DNA from: Owenia fusiformis
Lineage: Eukaryota; Annelida; Polychaeta; Sabellida; Oweniidae
Reading direction: 5' to 3'
NCBI GenBank assembly: GCA_903813345.2
Contig: CAIIXF020000001.1
Coordinates: 35,247,366-35,311,365 of the forward strand
DNA length: 64,000 nt
Below, in pieces: positions 51,835 through 64,000 of this stretch. The position numbers and the translations under genes are program-made. Below the pieces are notes generated by a model. That model was given only the letters and a program-made list of their open reading frames with translations, did not search any database and was not told where the DNA came from. Position 1 is the stretch's first letter; every line of letters starts with the position of its first letter.

Positions 51835-54040
51835 GTCAGCCTTACCCCCCTAAAACTAGTTCTTACCCGTTCTTGCCAGTTCTACGAAAACGTCGTAAAA
51901 CGGGCTCAATCTGGCTGTGGTCGGGAAATATGTCTAAAATAATTAGCTACTTCGTTCATAAACAGTCTTCAATATAGTCCATGGTATGAAATCTCTAGGA
52001 CGTCTAATAAAGGAGCTGGTAGCACACTATAGTGCAGCGATATTTGACCTTACATTTACATACCTACATATGTTCCCTAATAATTTTTATTATAACCGTT
52101 CAATATACTTCCGGCTTTTAGGGTGAATTATGCCTGCCATTAACAGAGGTCAAAAAATCACAAAAAAACAAAATCCCAATTTTTCACAATTTGGAGTACA
52201 CAATGCAACAGAAAAGAATACAAAATGATTTTCAAAATATGATTTAGGTTTCTAAGCTATAAGTTTGAGGTTATTTTTCTTATCAATACCCAAAAATATG
52301 CAATCAGTGTATCGACGTTTTGTATTGTTTCTCAGGTATCAATAAGATAAATGCTACAAATGAATCGCTTTTATATTGGAATGACAAATGCTTAAATTAT
52401 GCTAGTTTTTCACAAAATGGTTCTCAATACGTTTTGAGATATGGACTTTTATTCAGCGGTGAACATTATCAATAAAGGAGGGCCTATTGCTCTTCCTTGA
52501 CTTATTGGGACTATAGCTAAAATTCTATTTCCCGAAGTTAGATATAGCTCAGTTGCTTATAAAACAACCATCAAGACTTGGTCGAATTCATGAATAATTG
52601 AGTAAAATCGTTATCATTATCTTCCTGAAATTTGATTGTATCCAGCGGTAAGGTCAAAGAAGAAACAGCCGTCAGAAAACTTGATGATAGCCACAAGTAA
52701 CGTCGAGGAAGAATTGTAAGGCGTTCGATTGCATATGACTCTAATTGATTATTAGACATGCCTTTGGAATATATGAACATTCCAATACCTCTGAAACATT
52801 TAATTAGATATAAATCTAACCTATTTGTTATTGTATTATGTTTTATAAAACATTACCAATAATTTGTTGTTAGACCCCTTGCGATTATATGGACAAATTC
52901 TGGTAATAAAATGTTTTAAATGGTAAGAAAACTAATATGTTCCCAATCATAAATTACCTAAATATTCCACACAATTTTGTTGGATCGGCTTGGCTCATAT
53001 TTGAAATATGAAACAAAATCTGAAAACACACACTTGTATAATTACACTAATTAAACACCAACATCTACGGTAAAATTATGTAGTATATCTTTTAATTATG
53101 ACCATATTTTTTGTTCGTATGCTTAGAATAACAGTCTGTGTCTTATAAAATGTATAAAAGTTCGAATCAAAATATTTACGTTTTTTGACCCCTTGTATTG
53201 AAAGACATTTTTCGACCCGAAAGCCGGAAGTTTTTTCAGCAAATGGTATTTTAAAAGAATCAAGACATGTACACTTTCATAAATATTGCTTCAAATGTTG
53301 CTGCGCTATAGTGTGCTACGCATACTTCATATTCGGAAGTCATACCATGGACTAATACGTCCATCTCATTCGCAATTCGTTCAGGTCGCACCACGTCGGT
53401 GTGCAACGTCGTATAACGCGTGCCTTAGTCTAGAAGGTCATCATGACCTGATTACAGAACGGTATGGTCGCCATCGAATTTTGAATCATTTTAATCATTT
53501 CAAAATTCTAAAATCACCTTCTTCACCGTCTGGGAACGTTCATGAAGTTCGTAAATAGTCCTTAGAAAGTTGCAGCTACGTTCATTCCGTTCGCACACAG
53601 TTTAAAACCAGTTTTGAAGAACGCAGTGGCAACTTGTTTGGTGTGATAGCTATATTTTTGCTAACTCGTTCATAAGCAGTCTTTAATACGTTCTTAATCA
53701 GTTTAAACCCATTTGCAATTAGTTCTACCTCGTTCTCAATACGTCCTCAGAGAGTTCAACTCGTTGTTAAAACGTCCCTAGTAGGATTGAAGTACGACGG
53801 TTCCGTTCGTAGTACGCCCAGCTCGTCGTTAGTACGTTGTCACTCGTTCTAATTGTAGAACGTGACGACCACGAGAGCATTTTGAGCATGTTCTAAGTTC
53901 TAGAGGACCTACCCGTTCAAGTACGTTCGATGAAGTTTGTAAATAGACCCCAAACGGTTCTAAGTACGTCCAGTCCGTTCGTACACAGTTGAATCCCGTT
54001 TTCGAGAACGAAGTGCGAACTAGTTTGGTATGATAGTAGT
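51835..54040. repeat. Large composite foldback rich in CGTTC motifs
   Basis: The left arm (about 51840-52130) and right arm (about 53220-54030) share inverted blocks: GCACACTATAGTGCAGC with GCTGCGCTATAGTGTGC, CTTCGTTCATAAACAGTC with GTTCATAAGCAGTC, and ACTTCCGGCTTTTAG with AAGCCGGAAGTT. In the right arm a ~110-bp segment (GTAAATAG, then CCGTTCGNACACAGTT, then GAACGNAGTG) occurs twice, near 53545-53650 and 53935-54030. CGTTC/TACGTC words are strikingly frequent. Non-coding as far as I can see. Confidence 0.65.
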
Positions 54041-54105
54041 GTTACCATGAATTTGAACTAACAAAACAATTACAGAGACTGACTGTTATTCCCAACCCAA
54101 TTTTG

Positions 54106-54131
54106 GGTGGTTCTGTTTTTTTGGGTTACCC
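54106..54131. mobile_element. Solitary mariner-type end
   Basis: GGTTCTGTTTTTTTGGGTTA followed by CCCTGTA is the right end of a mariner-type element; no partner end is visible nearby. Confidence 0.5.
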
Positions 54132-54134
54132 TGT

Positions 54135-56765
54135 ATATTCTACCATCTGATATTTTACGCATTCAGAATTATCTGTTATTGGAAAAAACATTCCGATCCC
54201 ATAGAATTCTCCCGTTTACATTTAGTCGAAATGAAAAGAAAACAGTTCTCTGAACTATTTTATTAGTTATTATTACGTACATTATATAGGATTGTCGCGA
54301 AACGACAGAGTTATTTGACAATACGTAATGATTAATGCGTTTCTGATGAGCGTTGTCTCTTGTCTTGGGAAGGCAACGATATCCAACTGAACATTATCTA
54401 ACGTAGTTCATTATATTAATACAATATCTAGAAAGGCATATTTGTGTCACTGTTTTGGATAAAAGAATGGGTAACACTTCTAATACTTTGATATCGCTTC
54501 TTTAAAAGAGAGTCCTTAAATCCTGACCTCATGGGCTTTATGTAAATGTTATAACTAAATAGTGACAGCAAAAAGTTCTAAAAAGCAAGCCCAATGTCCT
54601 GTTTAACAACCCCTATTCTTTCTATTGACAATGGATTCTAGCAATATTATCCCACATGAATCAATCAACTTCAGTTCTGAAAACATGAGGATTTCAGCAA
54701 GGGTGCATTAACTTAAACATGGGGATATACACCATTGACCAATGACTTAGGATCTCAGGATACCATCATGTATGTCACGATGTTAAGTCATAGTAAGAAT
54801 GGGGGTTCTTGAACAGGACATTAAAGCTTAACTAAGGGCTTTTCGAATTTTTGGTTAGTACTAAAATATAGTAGGTCCGCAAAGACACAGTTCAATAACA
54901 TTGGTACGTATATATGGGTTATGAACTGGGAGGTTTTGAATACAGAAAATATCCCGAGATATACAATACATCTTCCCGAGGGCCCGAAGGAACCAAGAGA
55001 AGATATATTGTATATCCCAAGAATTTTTCTTGACTAAAATGTTGATGGTTTGTCGAATATAATGAGAATGATAGCGTTGCCCAAGTCGGTCTCTTACTTA
55101 TTTTGCTTTCTATTAATTCAAGATAAGATAAGTAAAAAATACCGACTTGGGCAAGGCTATGAGAATGAGAACATTTTAAGAAAACAAACATGGATATTGA
55201 GTGTCCTGAAATCCTCACTTGTCAAAGGATAAATTAGGTATGTGATGCTTTGTTTTGAATATGGGGTAGTATATCCCTCGGGGAAATATATCTAACTGAG
55301 GGCCAGTAGCTATATTTCCCTCAGGATACACCCCATATCCAAAACCCCTCGTAACATAACCCTGTGTGTATGTTCAAGCGGGGATTATATGCGAAGCGTA
55401 ATCACTGTTTTTGATGTATCGATGCCCATCAATCACGCAATTTTAAGGGGAACGAAGTGAGCAACAGATCATGCTTGAGGTATCAAATCTCGCTAATGAC
55501 TTATCTGTACACATGTCCCTAGATAATTGCCTTGTTCATTGGTTGTGCTCTGAAAATGTTTTTAAACACCACAGTTGCGGTGCGACCGACAAGGCGTGTG
55601 AGGCGTGTTCCTTTATCATTTTGAAATATGCAGATGTGCGGGATCTTTATTTTGTGTATGTACAAAAAGCAATTGTCTATCACTTCCGTCCATTCAGGAA
55701 CTGTCATTAAGTATCACAATTTAAACCCACTATATCACTCATACTGAAGCACAGGTAACTTTGATACTCTAGTGCTAATTACAGTTCGTGTACAGGCTGT
55801 AAACCATTGTAGGCCGATTCATAGCAAAAATGCACGTTGTTGATGCACCTTTTTAAATATATCTCATATTTTAGAAGCGCATCGGTTCAAAAACAATCCT
55901 AGAAGACCTGATATTTTACCATACCGTGCGCCTAGCAACTTTCTCTTCCAGATTCCAGAGAAACTATCTTCCAGATTTGTTGAATTTCCTTGCAGAAATT
56001 GGCGCATCTCCCTTCGTTTATTCTGTGAGGTCATTTTATTTTTATTTTATCATTTTATGATATGCTGTTATGGGTTCACGTCGAAGTTAACAGCTTTCTC
56101 AAATGTGCATAATTTGCGTAAGATCAAGAAGATTAATGATTCGACACAGGTATTGTCCTCCCTTGTAACGATGTTATTGCATGCTTCAGTTTATAACGAA
56201 TCCCTCGCTTTCATTTCAATCAGAAAGAACAAAAAGAATTGGAAAGCACCCGTCACTGAACAAGAAAAAGACCATCTTTGATGATCACATGCATCTCACA
56301 CATGATATGTAGTACATGAGACAGGGGCGTAGCCAGCTTCCGGTCAGGGGGTGCGATCAACAATTAAAAAAATATTCAGTCAACCCGTTGCAATTGTGGC
56401 ATGAGCAACCCCCAACATTTTTTTTAAAGATTTGTTTTGAATTTTACAAAAATTGATGCAACTTCCTTCAAAATTGAGCTATAAGTGAGGCTACACTTTA
56501 AGATTGTTTCAGGTAACATTTTCATGATCATACGACCATGAACACCGTGGACTTTGTGCTATGAGGTAAAACTGGATAGATACCTATAATTATTGTTTAT
56601 ATGATGTAATTATTAATACTAATTAAATTCCTTAAGTTCGAATATTGCTAGAATGGCAAACCTTTACCTATTACTACCATTTGATCTTATTGAGCTTACG
56701 GGTATGTTGGGACTTAGCATAAGTAATAAAGCGGAGTGTAACAGCAAATATCTAAGAGTGTGTTA
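54135..56765. other. Intergenic DNA, no gene recognised
   Basis: Contains a short foldback (55061-55174, arms GCCCAAGTCGGT and ACCGACTTGGGC) and inverted TATCCCGAGATATAC/TATCCCTCGGGG words around 54950-55320. A GGGGCGTAGCCAG word at 56325 is common at ends of invertebrate repeats. The open frames here have no recognisable product. Confidence 0.5.
55061..55174. repeat. Small foldback repeat
   Basis: GTTGCCCAAGTCGGTCTCTT and the inverted GTAAAAAATACCGACTTGGG form arms of about 50 bp around a short loop. Non-coding. Confidence 0.65.
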
Positions 56766-56769
56766 TGTA

Positions 56770-57416
56770 CACTCCCCTTCATAAGTTTGGCAACCTTAAA
56801 CCCCAGTCACATTTGTCGCACGGCGGCCGTAAGTCGATTAAATCGGTGAATTTCTGCGGCGAGCGTAGGGAAACTACGGGCGCCTTGTGGTCTCCGTACG
56901 GCGTATGCAGACTTTTACAGGCCACAGGGAAGGCGTAGAAATTATAACTCGGAGTTATAATATTTTTCATTTCTGCGGTGCCCGTAGAAATCAACTGGCT
57001 CAACAAGATAGAATCATTATTTGTTAATGTTTCACGATCACTTTTCATTTGATATTACATCCTAGCACTATGAATAACATCTATAAATTGTCCTGATGTA
57101 AATAAAATGAAAAAAGTATTATTTATCAACAGAAATTTAAAATTCACCGTGCGGCTGCCGTGGGAAATGTGACTGCAAAAGTATGAGAGCGCAGAAATTC
57201 TACGGCGGGCGTAGAAAAGCTACTGGCCGCAGAAATGATAGACCGTACGGCGGCCGTGGGAAATGTGACGGGGGTGTTAGCTCCCCCATTGAACTACGTG
57301 TTAAAGCCTCTTTACTTTTGAATTTTTATTTACTTAACCAGCGATTTAAACGTAAAGAGGCTTTAACACGTAATTCAATGGAGGAGCTAAGGTTGCCAAA
57401 CTTATGGAGGGGAGTG
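56770..57416. mobile_element. TA-flanked MITE, host of a nested insertion
   Basis: The ends CACTCCCCTTCATAAGTTTG and the inverted AACTTATGGAGGGGAGTG are flanked by TA (56768-56769 and 57417-57418). With the inner element removed, the left arm continues from CAACCTTA into GCTCCCCCATTG and pairs with the right arm at 57335-57416. This is a Tc1/mariner-type MITE by target site and structure. Confidence 0.88.
56799..57276. mobile_element. Harbinger-like MITE nested in the 56770-57416 MITE
   Basis: The ends AACCCCAGTCACATTTG and the inverted AAATGTGACGGGGGTG are flanked by TTA on both sides (56796-56798 and 57277-57279). A three-base TTA/TAA duplication is characteristic of PIF/Harbinger. Internal CGGCGGCCGT and CTACGG(G)C(G)GCCGTAG-like words recur. 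GC-rich compared with its surroundings; 478 bp. Confidence 0.85.
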
Positions 57417-57555
57417 TAGGTCATTTTGACATGGTACTTACATGTACATATATTTAGGTTTAGATCAATACAAACTGGTCCATTTTATTGCAATTTAACG
57501 ATGGATTTTTCAGTTTTGTCTATACTGAGTTCAGTATACTGTTTCACTGTCAGTA

Positions 57556-58714
57556 ATGCCTTGGTCACATAGGCTCCGATTTTCACTACGGCGCCCGGCC
57601 GATGAGTATTTTGTTCAAAATCGGCCGGCGAGCCCGGGCATCGTACGGGCGCCGGGCGATGATCGCCACTCATCGGCCGATTTTTAGACATTGTACGGGC
57701 GCCGGCAGAGTTTTATCGCGGAGATAAAAGTTGCCGATGTCTTGGCGATTTTTTCTCAACCAAACTCATCGGTACCTACCCGGCCGTGTCCCGTCCGATC
57801 ATCGTACGATTATCTTACGGCGCCCGGTGGCATCGCACGGTCATCTTGGGATTTTGCGTGCTGATTAAATCTTAATAATGATTACTTATAAAGTAATATA
57901 AAGGTTTTAAAAATAATGAGGTAAGGAATTATAATTACTACACACTGTCATGAGATTTTTTATAAAACATAAATGGAACAGTCAAAAGAAAGATGCAGAA
58001 ATATGGAATTTTGCTAATAGCATCGGATGGACAGGTAGACATAGTATTTGTTTATATGAAAGATCTAAAAATAAATTAAGGTCAGTTCACTTTAATGAAT
58101 TCAAAAGACCACGTGCAGTATGGCAAGTGATTTTAGACGGTCGTATCTTTCACCATGAGTACTTTCTGGGCATAAATACACGTACAGTGTTTTTATTAAA
58201 ACAATATGTTTTCTTTCAATTGAAGTACCCATGATATAGTAAAAATATCAATCAAACAATTTGAAAAATTATGAATAGGGACCCCATGTCAGCATTTTTT
58301 CTAAATATTGAACCTATTTACTCAAAAGAGGATCTTTCTGATTGTTATTGCATGGAAACATTATTATCCTGGAAGTCCTGTCTATCGAAGTATTTCGTTT
58401 TCAAATCTTGCATTCACGCCATGTGGAACAGGCATACCGGGTCATACAAGAATTTTGTATAATCTAGAGGCCTGTAGATCGATCGACCGATGTCCTGGCG
58501 GGTGCCGTACGGCCATCGGCAGATAGCCTTGCGATACCCGTGCGATGTCTTTCAGATTCAATTGATTGCGGGCGCCGTACGATGCCTGTACTTATGTGAC
58601 CATACTCACGATTAGATCAAGACATCGGTGAAAAGTCACCGGCGCCCGGTCGATTTAGAAATCGGCCGATGACTACTCATCGGCCGGCGCCCGGCGGCTA
58701 TGTGACCCAGGCAT
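57556..58714 (+). mobile_element. TIR element with GC-rich ends and an unidentified open frame
   Basis: The ends ATGCCTTGGTCACATAG and the inverted CTATGTGACCCAGGCAT are flanked by TA. The GC-rich sub-ends (CGGCGCCCGGCCGATGAG, and CATCGGCCGGCGCCCGG at the other end) contrast with an AT-rich core. The core holds an open frame at 57950-58234 (94 codons, containing WNFANSIGWTGRH and FKRPRAVWQVILDGR) that looks protein-like but unfamiliar. Further short frames follow to 58526. The ends resemble the neighbouring 56799-57276 element (GTCACAT core), suggesting a related superfamily. Confidence 0.7.
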
Positions 58715-58719
58715 TAACC

Positions 58720-60600
58720 TACGCGTTCTCAGCTTCGGCTTTGTGATGCCCTATCGGTAATGATACTGATAAGTTATTGCAGATGAATTTAGATTAAACC
58801 CCAGGCTCTTGGTATGAGACTTCGAAGACTGAAAAGTTGAACCTGTAAATGTATTATTTCTTCTGACATTTGATCTTAAATAATTGAAACAATTAATCTT
58901 AAATGATAGAGCCCAGCAGTGCTTTCTAACATTTTCAAGATTAGTGTGGCATCGACACGAACACGTTACAGAGTCGCCAGATTGCACACAACTGGTGCCC
59001 CGGGGATTTCACTCCAATATATCTCTTAATTCCTATGTACCGCACTAAAGACCCCCTTTTGAGCATTATTTCCATGTCAATTTTCTTCCAAGATTGAAGG
59101 TTTCCATGTTTAATTCCTTTCAGACTTGTAAAAGTCAATTTTATTCCTCTCAACCTCATAGATATGTCCATGTCGAATTCTTCTGGACTGGGACTTACAT
59201 AATATATAGTTAAATTGGCTAAAAAATCGACTTTTCCAGTCATTTATCCCAGGCCTCGGCAACTTATTTAACCAATTTAATACCCTTTTTTATAAAAAAA
59301 ACAAACTGAATTTTGATCTTTTGAAAGGTAGTTTCTTTGGCAATTTTTCATCTTTTTTTCCTCTCAGATTGACCAGTTTCCATGTTTTATGCCCAACACC
59401 AAAATTGGTCGTACTGCACACACTTTACTTCTAGTACATGTACCCACTCAGAGTGAACCCCCGGGAATGGTGCACGGGTGGTGGAACTCTTCAAACTGTT
59501 TAGGAAAACGGACCTGTTTCTGTAACAAAATGGTTTCACAAGATGTAGGGAGAATCTTTAAGACATTTCTGATACTTGGCATCATCACGACTGGGAAGGG
59601 GCAAGGGGAATACCTCAGTATCCAGAGAAGACCTATCTTCAATGAAAAGTTAATAGAGATGACCCTCCATGGTAATAAGTAAACGATTTTAGGTTATATG
59701 ACTCTTAATTTGGCAAGAAATCAACAAAAATAGGATGCTGATATAAAAAGATATTTTGATTCCAGGACGACAGTGGGCAAATTCTTTTAAAGCGATTTCT
59801 TATTTCTTATCAAAACGCACTTTGTACGCAGGTAGGCATATAGCTCATGTTTTTTCAAAATTTATTTCTATGAAGCACAATTCACAATTCTTACTTCATT
59901 TTAACGATATTGAGGGATATGGATATTGATGATACATACCACTTCTCAACCTTTGTTCACAGCTCTTTGTTCTATTACCCTGCGCGAGCGGCAGAGTCTA
60001 TATAGTTATAAACGAAGCTCTCTATTAAGAAGTGAAGTCGAACGAAAGGGTGCTGTTGGAGTCCAGGGTCGCTTAAAATGATATTCAATTCAAATCAATT
60101 CAATTCAATTTATTATTCAATTCTAGTTTTCATACAATATTAATTTACAAGTGATATAAAAATGTAACCCAAATATTCGCATGACACAGTAAACAAAAAC
60201 AATCTCTATCAATTGGAAGATGATCGGCGTCCCTAGATAATTACAAGGTGAGGGATAATAGAAAGCTCATAATGGTACTGATCTAATTAATTCTTTCTAG
60301 ATTCAAGTCATTTACTTGATTACAAGAACTCGGACAGTAATCCTCATAAAACACATTTTCATAAATGATGCGTCTTTATCACATTTTATCGTAACAACTT
60401 CTGTGCGAGTATTAGGCAACTGAACAGCAACACACATAATCGTTAACTCGGATTGGCATAATCAGAAAAATAACAATAAAAAAATTACAAAAATATTCAC
60501 CCAGCCTAGACCCGGAATTTTTCATTTCATAAGTGCAGTTTTGCTAGCTTTCATTATTTCTCACACTTCAATATAATTTTGGCTTTGCGTAATATAACTT
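58720..60600. other. Intergenic DNA
   Basis: No gene recognised. The stretch 59985-60055 is an internally deleted copy of the PASK intron 6 repeat (2401-2715). A short AATTCAA run occurs near 60085-60120. Confidence 0.5.
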
Positions 60601-60615
60601 AGTTAGATACATGTA

Positions 60616-61768
60616 CAGGGTGACCCAAAAAATGCAACCCTCCATATTTTTCTTAAATGGAGGTAATTGCTCTGAGATTTGGCACACAAGGATTTCATTC
60701 AAAGTGGGATCCTCTGGCAAAGTTTTAATAATCAGTCTAATATTGATAGAGTTATGGTTGTTTCAAGATATGCTCCAGATGTCGACAATTTCGCTGAAAA
60801 CAAACTTGCAATGTTCAAGGAAAACTGTTCATAACACGGATGCATTCTTTCCCATGGGTATGGCTCAAATTTTTGCAGCCATTGCTTACTGGAGTTCTGC
60901 AATTGCGGTAGGGTAATTTTCATACACATTATCCTTTAAATAACCCCATATATAGAAGTCAGGGGCATTGAGATCAAGACTGTGGGATGACCATGGGTTC
61001 TCCATCCTAGGAGAGATAATCTTCTCATAGAAATGACTAGTGAGCCAGGCTATGCTATCATTCGAAGTGTGAGGAGTAGCTCCATCCTTCTAGAACCACT
61101 GTTCTTGTCTATTGAAGCCTCTATGGCACTCCAGGGGGGAGATTTCCCAAAGATGCCCTATCATATTAGCATGTTCGAAAACAAATTTTATAAACAGGCC
61201 TAAATTTGCCGTTGAAATGGATCTTCAAATGTTCACTGTAGTTTTATGAGTATTCTCTACAAGTATGGATCGAGTAACTTCGATAGTATTACCGTAGGTT
61301 AAGTTTGAAATGACGATGTTGAACTGATGTAAACGCCATTCTCACGATTTCAAATTTAACTCTGCGCATGCGCAGCACTGAGAGAGCATGTGCCCATGAT
61401 TGTTCACGTGATCGAATCCTGCAATTTGATTGGAGATGATGCAAGAGATGATGTAATGGGGAATCCCCGAATACGATAGAATATGAAAGAATTATGGGAG
61501 CTACTCACTCCTCCTGATGTCACTCTATAACTGCCTAGAACTTCCTGGGAACGCCAATATCGCGCTGTGCGACAACAGTAACAGGAACAGGAACAGGAAC
61601 AGGAAATGTGATTCATCCGAAAACCTAACATTAGAAATGGACATTTGGAGCATATTTTGGAACAACCATAACTCTATCAATATAAAACTATGATTATTGA
61701 AACTTTGCCAGAGGATCCCACATTGAATGAAGTCCTTGTGTGCCTTTCAGCGCAATTAACCTCCACCT
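60616..61768 (-). mobile_element. Degenerate Tc1/mariner-type element, relative of 3593-4499
   Basis: The left end CAGGGTGACCCAAAAAATGC is preceded by TA; the right end stops at about 61768 without its terminal GGGTCACCCTG, so it is truncated. On the minus strand (about 61035-60920) the transposase signature SLDLNAPDFYIWGYLKD is readable, then VYENYPTAIAEL. A segment around 61140-61480 has no counterpart in the copy at 3593-4499 and may be an extra insertion or the part lost there. Inactive. Confidence 0.85.
61578..61605. repeat. Short AACAGG microsatellite
   Basis: Four to five tandem copies of AACAGG inside the mariner-type element. Confidence 0.8.
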
Positions 61769-61769
61769 T

Positions 61770-64000
61770 TTCTGGATATAACTGACGCATTTGCTTTACA
61801 AAATGAAATGGAATTCATCGCCTACTCCTCGCCAACCTCTTTCAACAGGTTGCTAGATATTACTCGATCTATATCTTGATTAAAACTCCTCATAAAATCT
61901 AGATGATTTTCGCAATTCTGTTTTGACAATTCTGTATTCATAACCTTTTGTACTGTCTCTCATGTCACTACTACTTTTGAAACTGGTCTGCGTATCTGAC
62001 CATGGGCTCTCCATGATCTATGGATTCAGCACAAATGCCAAAAGGAAATGATGAAAATGTGTTACAAAACGCAGCAACATTCATTAACGGGTCTCTCATG
62101 CAATTAGCAAGATTCGAAGATGCATTTCTGTCGTATACATAATTTTGCATAGTCACATTTTTTACCTATTTTCGAATCTTTCTTAGCACGGCATGTTGCT
62201 AATTTATACCAAAATTTTAAATTACATACATTAGACTCATCGACAGGATATCTACCAGGTTCACCATCATGTTAGTCCATGTATTGCCTACTAAGATATC
62301 AATTTAATGTAATTTTCTCGATAGGTAACGAATTACACCTAGATCGAGAAGTTAGAATATTGCTTTTTCTGGTACCTATGTTTATCATAAAATAACACTC
62401 GTAATCACTGGTTTCATCTGCAATTTAGATTATGACCATCATATTTTGCTTTCTCAGTATTACTTTTGATTTGCCTTTATGACGATATGATCTTTACGTG
62501 GAAAAGCGCATTGAAGCTTATCTATGTTATTAGTGAGGTGACAGTGTCATCATCCACCGAGTTCATTTCCTATAGCTAATTGTTCACAACTTTTTCAATA
62601 AATAATCCTCGACGTTGACGTTCAGATAAAGTGAATGCACCGGATGAGAAATATTTTCCCTCGCAATTCACAGAATGCAACAAACAATTTGGACTGAATA
62701 CGAAGTTTGTAAATAACAAAGCTTTTCATATTGCCATACATGTTTTGTATATAGGTACTTATTTCTTTTTTATACTAAGCTTATATATTATATATTTTTA
62801 TTTGTTTCATTCAAACACCATCATGGCGCCCCCTAAACATTGTCCCATTTAAAAAATCATTCAAAAAGGTTTCAGCAAAGTTCAAAACGTAATTGGTTGT
62901 TGAGTAGCTTTTTCATAATAGCATAAATAATTTGGACTTTCCAGAAAGCATCTGATAAACAGCAAACACGACTACCTGTTGTCGATCCCTATGATTTTAA
63001 GCATCGCAATACTGTGCAATGACAGTTTAGACTCGTAGTTCTACTTTGACACTTTTTACAACCCTAACCGAGATCTTATTTTTTCGTAATTCTGCCCCCG
63101 CTCCCCCACTTCGAAAATTTGATAATTTTCCCCCACCCCTGAGTCCCAGTGTGTACACCATCGTCATACTAATCATCGTAATATACTCATAGCATGATAA
63201 TACTAAATAGGCCTCCGATAATACATAGAAGGATGAGAGCAAAGATAATGTACTCTCAACTCGTTTCCCGTTTCCATCCCCTCTATCTCTACTTAGTAAA
63301 TATACACAGCCTCTGTAATCTGGAATCAATGCAAATCCCCCAATGTACGTACATAAGTTGATTAAAATTCAGACAGGGGATCTCGAAATGTAATAATGAT
63401 CAGATTATGTACAAAGTACACCCGGGAAAGTACATGCCAATGAAATCCAGATTCTTTGATAACACCCCAATTTCCTTGAATGTCAATGTTATGGATATTC
63501 GTATTTTTTCTCATGCAGCTAACAAAATGCTAAACGTACCATAACAATTTTCCGAAAGGGCTCAGTCTGACGAGGCACAAATGATACAGGCATGTTGCAC
63601 ATTAGACTGTCTGGTATTTTCCCTGGTAAATCGAATTCAATTATTTTTATCATCATTGCATCGTATTTACAACGGAATTGGTAAGACATACGACGGTCTA
63701 TTACAAGAAGATTCAACGATGACATGTAGATGTCCAAAAGCAATACGGGACAGGAAAACAGACTTGAGACTAAGCTTGTATGGGATCTGGGGATTGAGGC
63801 ATAACCGTAGCCTTGCACATGAAATTCTAAACAACGAAATTCGAAATTGAGATATAGGGCAATCGCTCACTTGTCCGTCTCTCTGTGACTCTGTACGTCT
63901 CTGTGTCTGTCAGCCTGTCAATCTGTCAACAATCAATAGGGACACGTTTTAAAACCTCTGTCGATTTTTGTTCAACATCAATTTGAATTTTCTCGGCGCA
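61770..64000. other. Distal intergenic DNA, nothing supported
   Basis: Open frames of 60-100 codons occur on both strands but none resembles a known protein or is bounded by convincing splice signals. The last 130 bp contain a CTGT/TCTC-rich low-complexity run near 63870-63930. Confidence 0.5.

Noticed and set aside
53286-53558. 90-codon frame near the CGTTC-rich arm
   Set aside because: It lies across the inverted repeat and word-biased sequence, with no recognisable domain.
56325-56337. GGGGCGTAGCCAG word and a related GGGGCGTAGTCAG near 48486-48496
   Set aside because: Likely ends of a dispersed repeat, but I could not find matching opposite ends, so no element is called.
61971-62156. 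61-codon minus-strand frame (contains NCMRDPLMNVAAFCN)
   Set aside because: Superficially protein-like but isolated, without splice signals or recognisable homology.
63581-63870. Overlapping open frames on both strands near the right edge
   Set aside because: Opposing frames of similar length with no domain or codon evidence; treated as chance.

Overview
The window is eukaryotic nuclear DNA from an animal, most likely an aquatic invertebrate. Genes are split by GT-AG introns, the DNA is AT-rich, and transposon remnants, foldback elements and minisatellites fill introns and intergenic DNA. Gene content and repeat style would suit a mollusc, brachiopod or similar lophotrochozoan, but no sequence here fixes the phylum. 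Five protein-coding genes could be read, four of them with recognisable human orthologues. Exon limits were set by hand from splice signals, reading-frame phase and agreement with known family sequence. Layout: (1) 1-4833, plus strand, the 3' part of a PAS-domain kinase gene (PASK): the kinase domain and C-terminus in nine exons, with a mariner-type element in the last intron. (2) 4834-11268, intergenic: a degenerate minisatellite, a mariner-type element with long inverted arms (7410-8954) and a small MITE. (3) 11269-17955, minus strand, a complete nine-exon EMC2 gene. (4) 17956-18111, a compact shared promoter interval with a palindromic NRF1-type site. (5) 18112-23033, plus strand, a complete six-exon DNALI1 gene. 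(6) 24640-44440, minus strand, a complete ten-exon HMGCL gene whose introns hold several kilobases of satellites and transposons; its first intron appears to be GC-AG. (7) 44700-49400, foldback and dispersed repeats. (8) 49469-51003, plus strand, a two-exon gene for a secreted protein with eight four-cysteine modules followed by ten 15-residue acidic amphipathic repeats; I do not recognise the family. (9) 51000-64000, gene-poor DNA with foldback elements, nested MITEs and a third mariner-type copy. The genes do not form a pathway: PASK is a metabolic-sensing kinase, EMC2 is part of the ER membrane insertase, DNALI1 is axonemal, and HMGCL is mitochondrial/peroxisomal. The strongest unusual signal is that two neighbouring genes each carry a large tandem array whose unit straddles an exon-intron junction. 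In EMC2 a 44-bp unit, about 20 copies, repeats the end of exon 7 plus its 5' splice donor. In HMGCL a 99-bp unit, about 37 copies, repeats the 3' acceptor plus the first ~50 nt of exon 9. Each pre-mRNA therefore offers dozens of near-identical splice sites, of which only the one adjoining the exon body keeps the reading frame. The HMGCL array also creates an accidental antisense open frame of 1222 codons.
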